Source: Sulfuricurvum sp.
GTDB lineage: Bacteria; Campylobacterota; Campylobacteria; Campylobacterales; Sulfurimonadaceae
Length of the DNA stretch: 11,457 nucleotides
Assembly: GCA_014764075.1 (NCBI GenBank)
Contig: JACXUE010000023.1
Coordinates: 1 to 11,457, forward strand
Direction: 5' to 3'
Below, piece after piece: positions 1-7,146 of this stretch; the first letter of the stretch is position 1; every line of letters starts with the position of its first letter. Under the pieces are notes generated by a model that worked only from the letters and a program-made list of their open reading frames with translations, was not told the origin of the DNA and ran no database searches. The translations under genes and the position numbers were made by a program.

Positions 1-40
1 TTGCCGCTATAGGACTAAAGTTTGGCTCTTCGAGTCGGAA

Positions 41-718
41 TTAACGTTCACTTTTGGGTAGCGCAAATTTTTGCGTTACCAACTCCCCTTCGTCATTGAA
101 AAAAAGATAATAGAGTTTATCTTTTTTGACACTCAATCCAGCCAAATAGCGCAACGCCAAATTCGCCTGAAGTGAAGCGATATGCATCACGATAGGTGCG
201 GCAATACCGGCTGGAGTTTTAGTGGTTATTTTAAAAAGCTCGTTAAACGATGCCTCCTGAAAAAAACACACCTGACCGTTAAACGCTTCAACCGAGCCAT
301 AGACCCATGGTAAACCCTTTGATTTAGCATAGGTATTGATCGCACCGCGAGAGGGGAGATTATCAGTAGCATCGATGATCAAATCAATATCGATATTTTT
401 CTCGGCAAATTCCTCAAAACGGGACACATGGGCATGTGCTTTGACATAGGGGCAACGTGCCTCGATCAGCTCGGCAGCAATTTGGGATTTGTATTTTCCC
501 TCATCTCCCGATTTAAAAGCGATTTGACGATGGATATTATGGAGACTCACCGTATCAAAATCGATCATATGAATCTCTCCAATCCCAGATGAACCTAACG
601 CAAAAGCCAACGACGACCCAAGACCGCCGCTTCCGACAATTGCGATCCGTTTGGATTGAAGTATCAATTGGGTCTTTTCACCCCATAATTGAACCTGTCG
701 ATGGAAATAGTGCATCAT
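41..718 (-). CDS. ThiF/MoeB/HesA-family E1-like adenylyltransferase
   Basis: A 225-residue cytoplasmic protein of the ubiquitin-activating-E1-like family. Such enzymes adenylate the C-terminal glycine of a sulfur carrier (ThiS, MoaD or a relative) for thiamine, molybdopterin or other sulfur-transfer pathways. Visible motifs are an N-terminal YFHRQ segment, the nucleotide-binding loop VGSGGLGS (residues 28-35), the acidic residues of MIDFD (51-55), NIHRQ (61-65), Lys77 in GKYKS, and the family signature DATDN (116-120). Near the end, ASLQANLALRYL (181-192) matches the usual SLQA helix. The two CxxC zinc-binding pairs common in MoeB and ThiF are absent; the only cysteines are Cys89 and Cys151. 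The start is supported by an AGGAG seven bases upstream of the first of two ATGs. It is the last gene of the minus-strand cluster, 60 bp after the nitrilase-fold gene. The family is secure; the partner carrier protein is not visible, so I give no symbol. Confidence 0.85.
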   Translation of the reverse strand: MMHYFHRQVQLWGEKTQLILQSKRIAIVGSGGLGSSLAFALGSSGIGEIHMIDFDTVSLHNIHRQIAFKSGDEGKYKSQIAAELIEARCPYVKAHAHVSRFEEFAEKNIDIDLIIDATDNLPSRGAINTYAKSKGLPWVYGSVEAFNGQVCFFQEASFNELFKITTKTPAGIAAPIVMHIASLQANLALRYLAGLSVKKDKLYYLFFNDEGELVTQKFALPKSER

Positions 719-778
719 TGGATGACTCCTACGGATAGTTTGGATAAGAGTATCATCGTCTTGGTAAACACAACAACT

Positions 779-1570
779 CTATTTTCGTTTACGTAACGCC
801 TCTTTAAACCCCCACCCTTTACGTGATTCGGTGAGACTTTTTCGATCCAAATCGACTATTAAAAGCTCTTCGGTATTCCCTAAATCAGCCTCAATTTCAC
901 CATCAGGTGAAACCACCATCGAATCACCGTAAAATTTCCAAGCATGTTTTTCATCGAAATACTCACCGACTCGATTCGCACGAAGAATATAGCAGTTATG
1001 GGTGAAAGCACGCATTTTGAGCAACTCTCTCCACCGATTATGCGATTCAAACGTCGAAGCACTCGGAACCAAAACCACATCGACAGCTTTGTTGCTTACC
1101 GCATCCCACATGGGATCAAAATGGGTTTCAAATCCCCCCATCACTGCGAATTTAAACCCTTCACATCCAAAAATCATCGGAGGCTTAACCGCTTCGATCG
1201 GATTATTAAAAAATTTCTCTTCATTCCAGTGTGGATAATTGATCAAAAATTGCTGTGGATAATAAGTGACACTGCGGGCATTGATTTTTGCAATCATTTT
1301 GGTACACTCATTTTTTTTGACCGTCACAATCGGAGAAACAAACGTCAAATCGTATTTTTGTGCCAACGATTTCAATGCCTCAACCTGATGGGTACTCTGT
1401 TCACGTATCATCGATACGGGAGTCTGCACCAGCTCTTTGAAAAACGGATTGAGGAGATATTCACCCATCACAATAAGTTTTACCCCTTTTTGGTGGGCAA
1501 CACGGGTATAATTTTCGAGCTTATTATTCCCCATTCCGATGGATGGGAGTTGAAGAATCGCAACACGCAT
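779..1570 (-). CDS. carbon-nitrogen hydrolase (nitrilase) fold protein, active site incomplete
   Basis: A 263-residue cytoplasmic protein of the nitrilase/carbon-nitrogen hydrolase superfamily. The fold is recognisable from MRVAILQLP at the N-terminus, IVMGEYL with the first catalytic Glu (about residue 37), VDVVLVPSAS (about 164-173), the MRAFTHNCYILRANRVG stretch (about 187-203) and FYGDSMVVSPDGEI (about 214-227). The catalytic Cys normally found in a GVxICYD-type motif is replaced: the aligned stretch reads FAVMGGFETHFD. The usual YRK lysine position falls in QQFLINYPHWNEE, which has no lysine. Hydrolysis of a nitrile or amide is therefore doubtful. Two ATGs are adjacent. I chose the second because AGGAG lies five bases upstream of it and only two from the first (1573). 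The chosen start overlaps the xseB stop by one base (TGATG). Substrate unknown. Confidence 0.85.
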   Translation of the reverse strand: MRVAILQLPSIGMGNNKLENYTRVAHQKGVKLIVMGEYLLNPFFKELVQTPVSMIREQSTHQVEALKSLAQKYDLTFVSPIVTVKKNECTKMIAKINARSVTYYPQQFLINYPHWNEEKFFNNPIEAVKPPMIFGCEGFKFAVMGGFETHFDPMWDAVSNKAVDVVLVPSASTFESHNRWRELLKMRAFTHNCYILRANRVGEYFDEKHAWKFYGDSMVVSPDGEIEADLGNTEELLIVDLDRKSLTESRKGWGFKEALRKRK

Positions 1571-1764
1571 CATTGCTCCTGATTTTTGATGATGTGGATC
1601 TGAAGCTCGGCATTTTGGAGCATCGCTTCCGCCATTTTGAGCTCTCTCATCCCCTCTTCATATGCTTTGACACTCTCATTCATCGGCAATGCCGGATCCA
1701 TCAATTTTTCCAAAATCGCTTTGGCGTTCGTTATCTTGGTCTCAAAACTCTCTTCGTTTCTCAT
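1570..1764 (-). CDS. xseB: exodeoxyribonuclease VII small subunit
   Basis: A 64-residue, highly charged helical protein matching the XseB family in length and layout. It has an ESFETKITNAKAILEKLMD first helix, a short linker with PALPMNESVKAYEEGM (the typical 'lpLeeSl..YeeG' pattern), then a second helix ending in LQNAELQIHII. XseB subunits bind the catalytic XseA subunit to form exonuclease VII, which degrades single-stranded DNA into short oligonucleotides. xseA is not in this window. The start ATG overlaps the metX stop as ATGA, with GGAG six bases upstream, so translation is probably coupled to metX. The low length makes homology calls weak in general, but the pattern here is clear. Confidence 0.85.
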   Translation of the reverse strand: MRNEESFETKITNAKAILEKLMDPALPMNESVKAYEEGMRELKMAEAMLQNAELQIHIIKNQEQ

Positions 1765-2858
1765 AGCGCACTCCGTACATAATCCTCTATTTTATCAATT
1801 TCCACCAAAAAAGCATCGTGTCCATAATCACTGTCGACGTTAAAATAATCACTGTTTGTTTTTCCAAGCTGCACCAAAGTATCATGAATCGATCGCATCT
1901 CGTTTGGGAGAAAAAGAAGATCTTTCTCAAAGCTGATCAAATAAAGCTCTGAATTGATTTTTGAAAGCGCCTCTTCCATCGAATCAAACCCGCGTGAGAG
2001 ATCGTAAATATTGATCGCTTTGGTGATGTAAAGATACGACAACGGATCAAACCATTTTGTAAAGTTGTAACCGTTATACTCCAAATACGACTCAATCTGA
2101 AATTTACCAAACAATTCGTACAAACCGTCATTACGCTTGTATTCGCGACCAAATTTTCGCTCCATCGAATCGGGTGAGAGAAAACTGATATGCCCTGCCA
2201 TACGCCCGATCGCCATACCGCTAAGACCGTTTTCGCGTAAAACAGCGGGATCGTAGTAACCGTTTTTAAACTCAGGATCTTTGAGGATTGCCTCTTGGGC
2301 AACCTTATTAAAAGCTATCGCCCACGGTTGCGTCGCCGCCGTTGTTGCCATCGCAATGATTTTTTTGGCAAAATTAGGGAAAAAGACACCGAATGCCAAT
2401 GCCTGCATCCCCCCCATCGACCCCCCGATGATCGCATGAACTCGATGGATCCCCAATCGGTCAAACAATATCCGCTGCGCTTTGACCATATCCAAAATGG
2501 TCACCACCGGAAATTTATAGCGGTACTCATCCGTATAGGGATAATGGGGAGACATCGGTCCCGTACTACCAAAACAGCTCCCGATGACATTGGTACAGAT
2601 CACGAAAAATTTGTCGGTATCGACCGCTTTTCCCTGACCTATGAGCCCGTCCCACCAACCAGCTTTATTATCCCCCTCATACGTCCCTGCCGCATGATGC
2701 GATCCGGTTAGGGCGTGACAGATTACGATAACGTTATCTTTAGCTTCATTAAGCTCACCGTACGTCTCATAGATAATGTCGTAAGGCTCCAAGATACGCC
2801 CGCTCTCTAAATAGAGTGGATTGGTAAAATGTTCACTGGATGTTTGGAGGTTTAACAT
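1761..2858 (-). CDS. metX: homoserine O-acetyltransferase (MetX)
   Basis: A 365-residue alpha/beta-hydrolase-fold acyltransferase that activates L-homoserine with an acyl-CoA, the first committed step to methionine. Visible features are VICHALTGSHHAAG (45-58), GWWDGLIGQGKAVDT (67-81), GSCFGSTGP (93-101), and the nucleophile elbow GGSMGG with Ser147. The rest of the triad is Asp313 in SFEKDLLFLP and His347 in DYGHDAFL. Length is normal for the family. Some MetX-fold enzymes use succinyl-CoA instead of acetyl-CoA, so the acyl donor is inferred; the metY neighbour, which uses O-acetylhomoserine, supports acetyl. AAGGA lies five bases before the ATG. The gene starts 12 bases after the metY stop and its own stop overlaps the xseB start. 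Confidence 0.93.
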   Translation of the reverse strand: MLNLQTSSEHFTNPLYLESGRILEPYDIIYETYGELNEAKDNVIVICHALTGSHHAAGTYEGDNKAGWWDGLIGQGKAVDTDKFFVICTNVIGSCFGSTGPMSPHYPYTDEYRYKFPVVTILDMVKAQRILFDRLGIHRVHAIIGGSMGGMQALAFGVFFPNFAKKIIAMATTAATQPWAIAFNKVAQEAILKDPEFKNGYYDPAVLRENGLSGMAIGRMAGHISFLSPDSMERKFGREYKRNDGLYELFGKFQIESYLEYNGYNFTKWFDPLSYLYITKAINIYDLSRGFDSMEEALSKINSELYLISFEKDLLFLPNEMRSIHDTLVQLGKTNSDYFNVDSDYGHDAFLVEIDKIEDYVRSAL

Positions 2859-2869
2859 AAAGTCCTTTT

Positions 2870-4135
2870 TTATGCGTTCAACGCAGCTTTAAGATCATTG
2901 ATTAAATCTTCGGATGCTTCAAGCCCGATGCTGAGGCGGATAAGTCCTGATGGGACACCGCACGCTGCCAGCTCTTCGGATGAGAGTTGTTGATGGGTAG
3001 TCGATGCCGGATGCGTAATGATCGATTTGCTATCTCCAATATTGACCACCAAAGAGAAGAGTTTTGTAGCATCGACGATCTTTTTCGCCGCTTCAAAACT
3101 CTCTACCTCAAAACTGAGCAAACCGCTTGACATCCCATTCTGGAAATAGCGTTGCGCATTGGCGTAGTTACTGTTGCTTTTGAGTCCCGGATAGTTCACT
3201 TTTTTCACTGACGGATGGGATTCTAAAAACTCCGCAACCGCTTGTGCGTTTCGTGAGTGTTCTCTCATACGAAGAGACAACGTTTCGATCCCTTGGATGA
3301 AAAGCCATGAGTTAAACGGCGATACAACAGCGCCCAAATCACGTAGCAATGAGAGGCGTGCACGAAGGGTAAACAACGGTAACGGCACATCAACGTATAC
3401 TAATCCATGATAGCTTTCATCCGGTTCATTAAACTGAGGATAACGGCTATTTCCTTTGATCAATTCAAGCAATCCGGTACGTTCTACCATGATCCCGCCG
3501 ATAGCAAGACCTTGACCCGTCGTATATTTGCTCGCACTATGGACAACAACATCAACACCGTGCTCCAATGGGTGGCACAATACCGGCGTCGCAACAGTAT
3601 TATCGACGATGGTGAGAATCCCATGCTTTTTGGCAATCGATGTAATCGCGTCAATATCGGCAACATCGATGCTCGGATTGGTTAATGTCTCAAAAAAGAT
3701 CACTTTGGTTTTGCTATCGACCAACGCTTCGATTTCGCTAGGGTTTTGAACATCGAAATAACGTGCTTCAATTCCAAAACGCTTGAGCGTATAAGCGCTC
3801 TGAGTTAACGTACCGCCATAAAGTTGACGTGCACAGATGATATTATCCCCAGCTTCCGCCGCATTGGCGATAGCGTAAAAGATCGCCGCCATTCCGCTCG
3901 ACGTCGCCAAACCTGCAGCACCTCCCTCTAGAGTAGCAAAACGTTTCTCAAACACATCGGTTGTCGGATTATTCAGACGAGTATAGATATTCCCAAGCTC
4001 TTTGAGGGCAAATAGATTTGCCGCGTGTTCAACATCACGAAATTCGTATGCCGTTGTTTGGTAGATGGGAACCGCCATAGTACTTTGAGTATCTTTATCG
4101 TATCCCGCATGTAGTGCTTCGGTTTGAAGTTGCAT
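2870..4135 (-). CDS. metY: O-acetylhomoserine sulfhydrylase (aminocarboxypropyltransferase)
   Basis: A 421-residue PLP enzyme of the Cys/Met metabolism family that joins O-acetylhomoserine with sulfide to give homocysteine and acetate. In order: TEALHAGYD at the N-terminus, NIYTRLNNPT (49-58) with phosphate-contacting Tyr51 and Arg53, SSGMAA (79-84), RQLYGGT (103-109), IVDNTVATP with Asp178 pairing the PLP pyridine nitrogen, and SASKYTTGQG with the Schiff-base Lys203. Length fits O-acetylhomoserine sulfhydrylases better than the shorter cystathionine gamma-synthases (about 380-400). The upstream in-frame ATG at 4141 touches its AAGG with no spacing. The ATG at 4135 lies about five bases from AAGGA, so I chose it. 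First gene of the metY-metX pair, with its own candidate promoter. Confidence 0.92.
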   Translation of the reverse strand: MQLQTEALHAGYDKDTQSTMAVPIYQTTAYEFRDVEHAANLFALKELGNIYTRLNNPTTDVFEKRFATLEGGAAGLATSSGMAAIFYAIANAAEAGDNIICARQLYGGTLTQSAYTLKRFGIEARYFDVQNPSEIEALVDSKTKVIFFETLTNPSIDVADIDAITSIAKKHGILTIVDNTVATPVLCHPLEHGVDVVVHSASKYTTGQGLAIGGIMVERTGLLELIKGNSRYPQFNEPDESYHGLVYVDVPLPLFTLRARLSLLRDLGAVVSPFNSWLFIQGIETLSLRMREHSRNAQAVAEFLESHPSVKKVNYPGLKSNSNYANAQRYFQNGMSSGLLSFEVESFEAAKKIVDATKLFSLVVNIGDSKSIITHPASTTHQQLSSEELAACGVPSGLIRLSIGLEASEDLINDLKAALNA

Positions 4136-4234
4136 GTTCATCCTTTAGGTTGTTTTGCGCAATTGTATCGACATCGACCGTATTTTCCTATGTTTCCCTA
4201 ACGGTATAATAACTATTTGATCCATAAGGATTAT
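4136..4234. other. guaB-metY intergenic region
   Basis: This is the larger of the two gaps of 60 bp or more inside the minus-strand gene cluster. It holds the metY ribosome-binding site, the candidate promoter and a short inverted repeat. After the guaB stop I see only a weak ATCC-TTAT-GGAT hairpin without a following U-tract, so no convincing intrinsic terminator; guaB transcripts may read through into metY. Confidence 0.6.
4162..4167 (-). promoter_or_regulatory. candidate -10 box for metYX
   Basis: On the minus strand TACAAT (5 of 6 matches to TATAAT) lies about 26 bases upstream of the chosen metY start, giving a predicted leader of about 20 nt. No good -35 box is seen at 17 bp, which is usual for epsilonproteobacterial sigma-70 promoters. 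Just upstream is an inverted repeat ACCGT...ACGGT (4177-4181 and 4201-4205) and a tandem ATCGAC (4167-4178). A second, weaker -10 candidate, TATTAT, lies further upstream around 4205-4210. The leader is too short for a SAM riboswitch. Confidence 0.45.
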
Positions 4235-5680
4235 TTATACGTGGTAATTCGGTGCCTCTTGAGTGATTATGACGTCATGAACGTGAGACTCTTTGAGCCC
4301 TGCACTCGTAATTTCGACAAACTCTGCTTTATCCCAAAACGCGGTAATACTCTCCGATCCGCAGTATCCCATCGATGAACGGAGCCCTCCCATCATTTGA
4401 TGCACGACCGCTGCGATAGTACCGCGATACGGAACACGCCCCTCAATCCCCTCGGGAACCAATTTATCGGCTGCCGTACCCTCTTGGAAATAACGATCAG
4501 TAGAACCTTTGGTCATGGCTCCGATGGAGCCCATGCCGCGATACGATTTGTATTGGCGCCCTTGATACATAATCGTATCTCCTGGAGATTCTTCGGTTCC
4601 GGCTAGAAGCGATCCCGCCATAATGGCACTTGCACCAACGGCAAGCGCTTTAGCAATATCACCTGAATAGCGGATACCTCCATCGGCGATGATAGGCACA
4701 CCGTGTTGACGTCCTACAGCAGCGCACTCATCGATGGCTGAAATCTGAGGTACACCGACACCGGCCACGATACGGGTCGTACAAATTGAGCCCGGTCCGA
4801 TACCCACTTTGACACCGTCGGCTCCCGCTTCGATCAATGCCAATGTCGCCTCTCCCGTTGCAACGTTACCGGCGATAATATCAATCACCATCTCTTTTTT
4901 GATCGCTTTAACCGTATCAATAATCCCCTTGGAATGACCGTGTGCCGAATCCAAAACCAAAACATCGACACCTGCATCGACAAGTGCTTTAGCGCGATCC
5001 ATCTGCCCTACACCGATCGCAGCACCAACACGAAGACGACCGAAATCGTCTTTGTTCGCATGAGGATATTCAATCCGCTTTTTGATATCTTTGATCGTGA
5101 TAAGCCCTTTGAGAAAACCGTTTTCATCGATAATCGGGAGCTTTTCGATTTTGTTTTTGTGCATCACTTGTTCGGCTTCTTCGAGGGTAATCCCCGCTTT
5201 TGCAGTCACTAGCGGCATCGGCGTCATGACGTCTTTGACCAATTTTTTCAAATCTTTCTCAAAACGCATATCACGGTTGGTCAAAATTCCCAGCAATTTG
5301 TTATGACCATCGATAACCGGAACACCTGAAATTTTGAACTCATTCATCAACGCTTCAGCATCGAAAAGGGTGGCATTTGAATAGACAAAAATCGGGTCGA
5401 TAATGATTCCGCTCTCCGATTTTTTCACCTTTTTAACCTGTTTAACCTGGGTTTCGATATCCATATTTTTATGAATGATCCCAATCCCTCCTAAATGAGC
5501 CATGGCGATCGCCGCACGGTATTCGGTGACCGTATCCATAGCAGCCGAAACCATCGGAATATTGAGAGGGATATTACGGGTCAACATCGTTTTTAAACTC
5601 ACCTCTTTCGGGAGTACTTCAGAGTATTTTGGGATAAGCAATACATCTTCAAAAGTGAGGGCGCGTTTGCGAATATTCAT
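4235..5680 (-). CDS. guaB: inosine-5'-monophosphate dehydrogenase
   Basis: A 481-residue enzyme that oxidises IMP to XMP with NAD+, the first committed step to GMP. The N-terminal TFEDVLLIP begins the TIM barrel. A pair of CBS domains is inserted at about residues 94-205 (VPVIDGHNKLLGILTNRD and LPIIDENGFLKGLITIKD mark their ends). The barrel continues with DSAHGHS and the active-site loop GIGPGSICTTRIVAG, with catalytic Cys300. Next come the IADGGIRYSGD phosphate-binding segment, YRGMGSIGAM and the flap GRVPYRG with Tyr418 and Arg419. Length is typical. A TTG three bases earlier in the same frame is possible, but AGGA is six bases from the ATG and only three from the TTG. It starts three bases after the gatA stop. 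Confidence 0.95.
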   Translation of the reverse strand: MNIRKRALTFEDVLLIPKYSEVLPKEVSLKTMLTRNIPLNIPMVSAAMDTVTEYRAAIAMAHLGGIGIIHKNMDIETQVKQVKKVKKSESGIIIDPIFVYSNATLFDAEALMNEFKISGVPVIDGHNKLLGILTNRDMRFEKDLKKLVKDVMTPMPLVTAKAGITLEEAEQVMHKNKIEKLPIIDENGFLKGLITIKDIKKRIEYPHANKDDFGRLRVGAAIGVGQMDRAKALVDAGVDVLVLDSAHGHSKGIIDTVKAIKKEMVIDIIAGNVATGEATLALIEAGADGVKVGIGPGSICTTRIVAGVGVPQISAIDECAAVGRQHGVPIIADGGIRYSGDIAKALAVGASAIMAGSLLAGTEESPGDTIMYQGRQYKSYRGMGSIGAMTKGSTDRYFQEGTAADKLVPEGIEGRVPYRGTIAAVVHQMMGGLRSSMGYCGSESITAFWDKAEFVEITSAGLKESHVHDVIITQEAPNYHV

Positions 5681-5683
5681 CAA

Positions 5684-7024
5684 TTATCCTTTTAGTTTAG
5701 TTTCGAGGCTAAGTGCCCCATTAAATAGAGTTTGCTCCGCATATGGAGCGGCTATGAGTTGAAGACCCACAGGCATACCGTTAGCCGCGGTATCGACTGG
5801 AACCGAAATTGCCGGAAGACCCGCAAGATTGACCGAAATAGTATAAATATCACTTAGATACATCTCTAACGGATCGCTAAGTGCGCCAAACTCATAGGCC
5901 GTACGGGGAGCTACCGGAGTGAGGATCAAATCCACCTCTTCGAAAATCTTATTATACTCCTCTTGAATCAACCGACGTACTTTTTGTGCTTTGACATAAT
6001 AGGCATCATAATAGCCCGACGAAAGGACGAAATTTCCCAGCATAATACGACGCTGAACCTCCCGACCGAATCCTTGCGAACGAGTTTGCAAAAAGGTGTC
6101 TTTGAGATTTTCACCCTCTACTCGGTTACCGTAACGGACACCGTCATAGCGGGCAAGATTGGTGGTCGCTTCCGCCGTAGCCGTGATGTAATACGCTGAG
6201 ATATCGTATTTCGGATCCATCAAGCTTTTCTCAACAATAGTATGCCCCGCATTTTTTAACGCTTCGAGTGCTTTGGCATACGCTTTGCGGACATCTTCGG
6301 AGGCATCTTTGACATAATCGGGAATAATCGCGATTTTTAATTTAACGTTTGCGTCAAGCTTATCGCTAACCGTACCGTCATGTCGATCTGCAGAGGTCGA
6401 ATCTTTGGGATCGTACCCTTGGATAATATCATATAAAATCGCAGCATCTTCGACGTTTTGGGTCATCGGTCCGATCTGATCAAGCGAACTCGCATACGCA
6501 CCCAATCCGTAACGGCTAACACGTCCGTAGGTCGGTTTCATCCCTACGATACCGCAAAATGCCGCCGGTTGACGAATCGATCCCCCCGTATCGCTTCCCA
6601 AAGCCGCAACAGCTAGCCCTGCGGCAACAGCAGCGGCCGAACCGCCGGAACTCCCCCCCGGTACACAATTGTGGTTTATCGGGTTAAGGGTTTTGCCATA
6701 ACAGCTGCTCTCGGTCGTGGATCCCATTGCAAACTCATCCATATTGGTGCGCCCAAACGGACTTAGTCCCGCTTCAAGCATTTTTTCAATAACCGTCGCA
6801 TTATAAGGCGCGATGTACCCTTTAAGGATATTCGATCCTGATGTTACCGACCATCCCGCCACTTGGATGTTATCTTTAATCGCAATCGGGATCCCCTCAC
6901 CAACGTTGAGCACGTCAATATAGGCATTGAGTTCAGGATTGGCGGCGATTTTAGCTCTCAATTCTTCCTTGAGTGCACTGATTTCCCCTTTTGAAAGCTT
7001 TAACGCCTCTTTGAGTGTAATCAT
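5684..7024 (-). CDS. gatA: Asp-tRNA(Asn)/Glu-tRNA(Gln) amidotransferase subunit A
   Basis: A 446-residue amidase-signature enzyme, the glutaminase subunit of GatCAB, which releases ammonia from glutamine so that GatB can amidate Glu-tRNA(Gln) and, where needed, Asp-tRNA(Asn). The Ser-cisSer-Lys triad is visible: Lys50 in IAIKDN, cis-Ser125 in PGGSSGGSA and the nucleophile Ser149 in DTGGSIRQPA. GMKPTYGRVSRYG (161-173) and the C-terminal GLPAISVPV region with GLQLIA also match GatA rather than generic amidases. AAAGGAA precedes the ATG, which overlaps the stop of the upstream small gene as ATGA. gatB and gatC are not in this window. Presence of GatA implies that a misacylating route to Gln-tRNA and/or Asn-tRNA is used. 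Confidence 0.95.
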   Translation of the reverse strand: MITLKEALKLSKGEISALKEELRAKIAANPELNAYIDVLNVGEGIPIAIKDNIQVAGWSVTSGSNILKGYIAPYNATVIEKMLEAGLSPFGRTNMDEFAMGSTTESSCYGKTLNPINHNCVPGGSSGGSAAAVAAGLAVAALGSDTGGSIRQPAAFCGIVGMKPTYGRVSRYGLGAYASSLDQIGPMTQNVEDAAILYDIIQGYDPKDSTSADRHDGTVSDKLDANVKLKIAIIPDYVKDASEDVRKAYAKALEALKNAGHTIVEKSLMDPKYDISAYYITATAEATTNLARYDGVRYGNRVEGENLKDTFLQTRSQGFGREVQRRIMLGNFVLSSGYYDAYYVKAQKVRRLIQEEYNKIFEEVDLILTPVAPRTAYEFGALSDPLEMYLSDIYTISVNLAGLPAISVPVDTAANGMPVGLQLIAAPYAEQTLFNGALSLETKLKG

Positions 7025-7146
7025 AAAGGTTCCTTTCGTCGTTTTGCTTGTTTCACCATCATAATACCCAAAGCGATGACGATAAAAATAACCCCGACCG
7101 TTTCTATAATCAAGCTAAACGGAACAGGCTGCGTCAGATCGATCAT
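7021..7146 (-). CDS. 41-residue single-pass membrane protein
   Basis: A short reading frame exactly fills the space between ileS and gatA. Its ATG overlaps the ileS stop by one base (TAATG) and its TGA overlaps the gatA ATG (ATGA). A G-rich stretch (GGTGG/GGGA) just upstream could act as ribosome-binding site. The product starts MIDLTQPVPF, has one hydrophobic segment at about residues 10-31 (with a single Glu15 near its start), and ends in a strongly basic tail KQAKRRKEPL. By the positive-inside rule the C-terminus should face the cytoplasm. No family is recognised. From memory, C. jejuni also has a small membrane-protein gene between ileS and gatA. The perfect nesting between two stop/start signals and the clean TM-plus-basic-tail design argue that it is real. 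Function unknown. Confidence 0.72.
   Translation of the reverse strand: MIDLTQPVPFSLIIETVGVIFIVIALGIMMVKQAKRRKEPL

Noticed and set aside
1..40. Terminator or further gene downstream of the E1-like gene
   Set aside because: Only very short complementarities (such as GACT/AGTC) are seen and no start codon with a ribosome-binding site fits in the 40 bases available.
719..778. Separate promoter for the E1-like gene
   Set aside because: GATACT with TTGTTG 16 bp upstream is too weak (4 of 6 and 3 of 6) to list as a feature; read-through from the hydrolase gene explains expression equally well.
944..1582. Plus-strand open frame of 212 codons antisense to the nitrilase-fold gene
   Set aside because: It is the mirror of a well-supported minus-strand gene, has no recognisable motif, and its composition looks like reverse-complemented coding sequence.
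4205..4210. TATAAT on the plus strand, a possible antisense promoter into guaB
   Set aside because: No -35-like sequence at 16-18 bp and no gene downstream on that strand; AT-rich chance match is likely.
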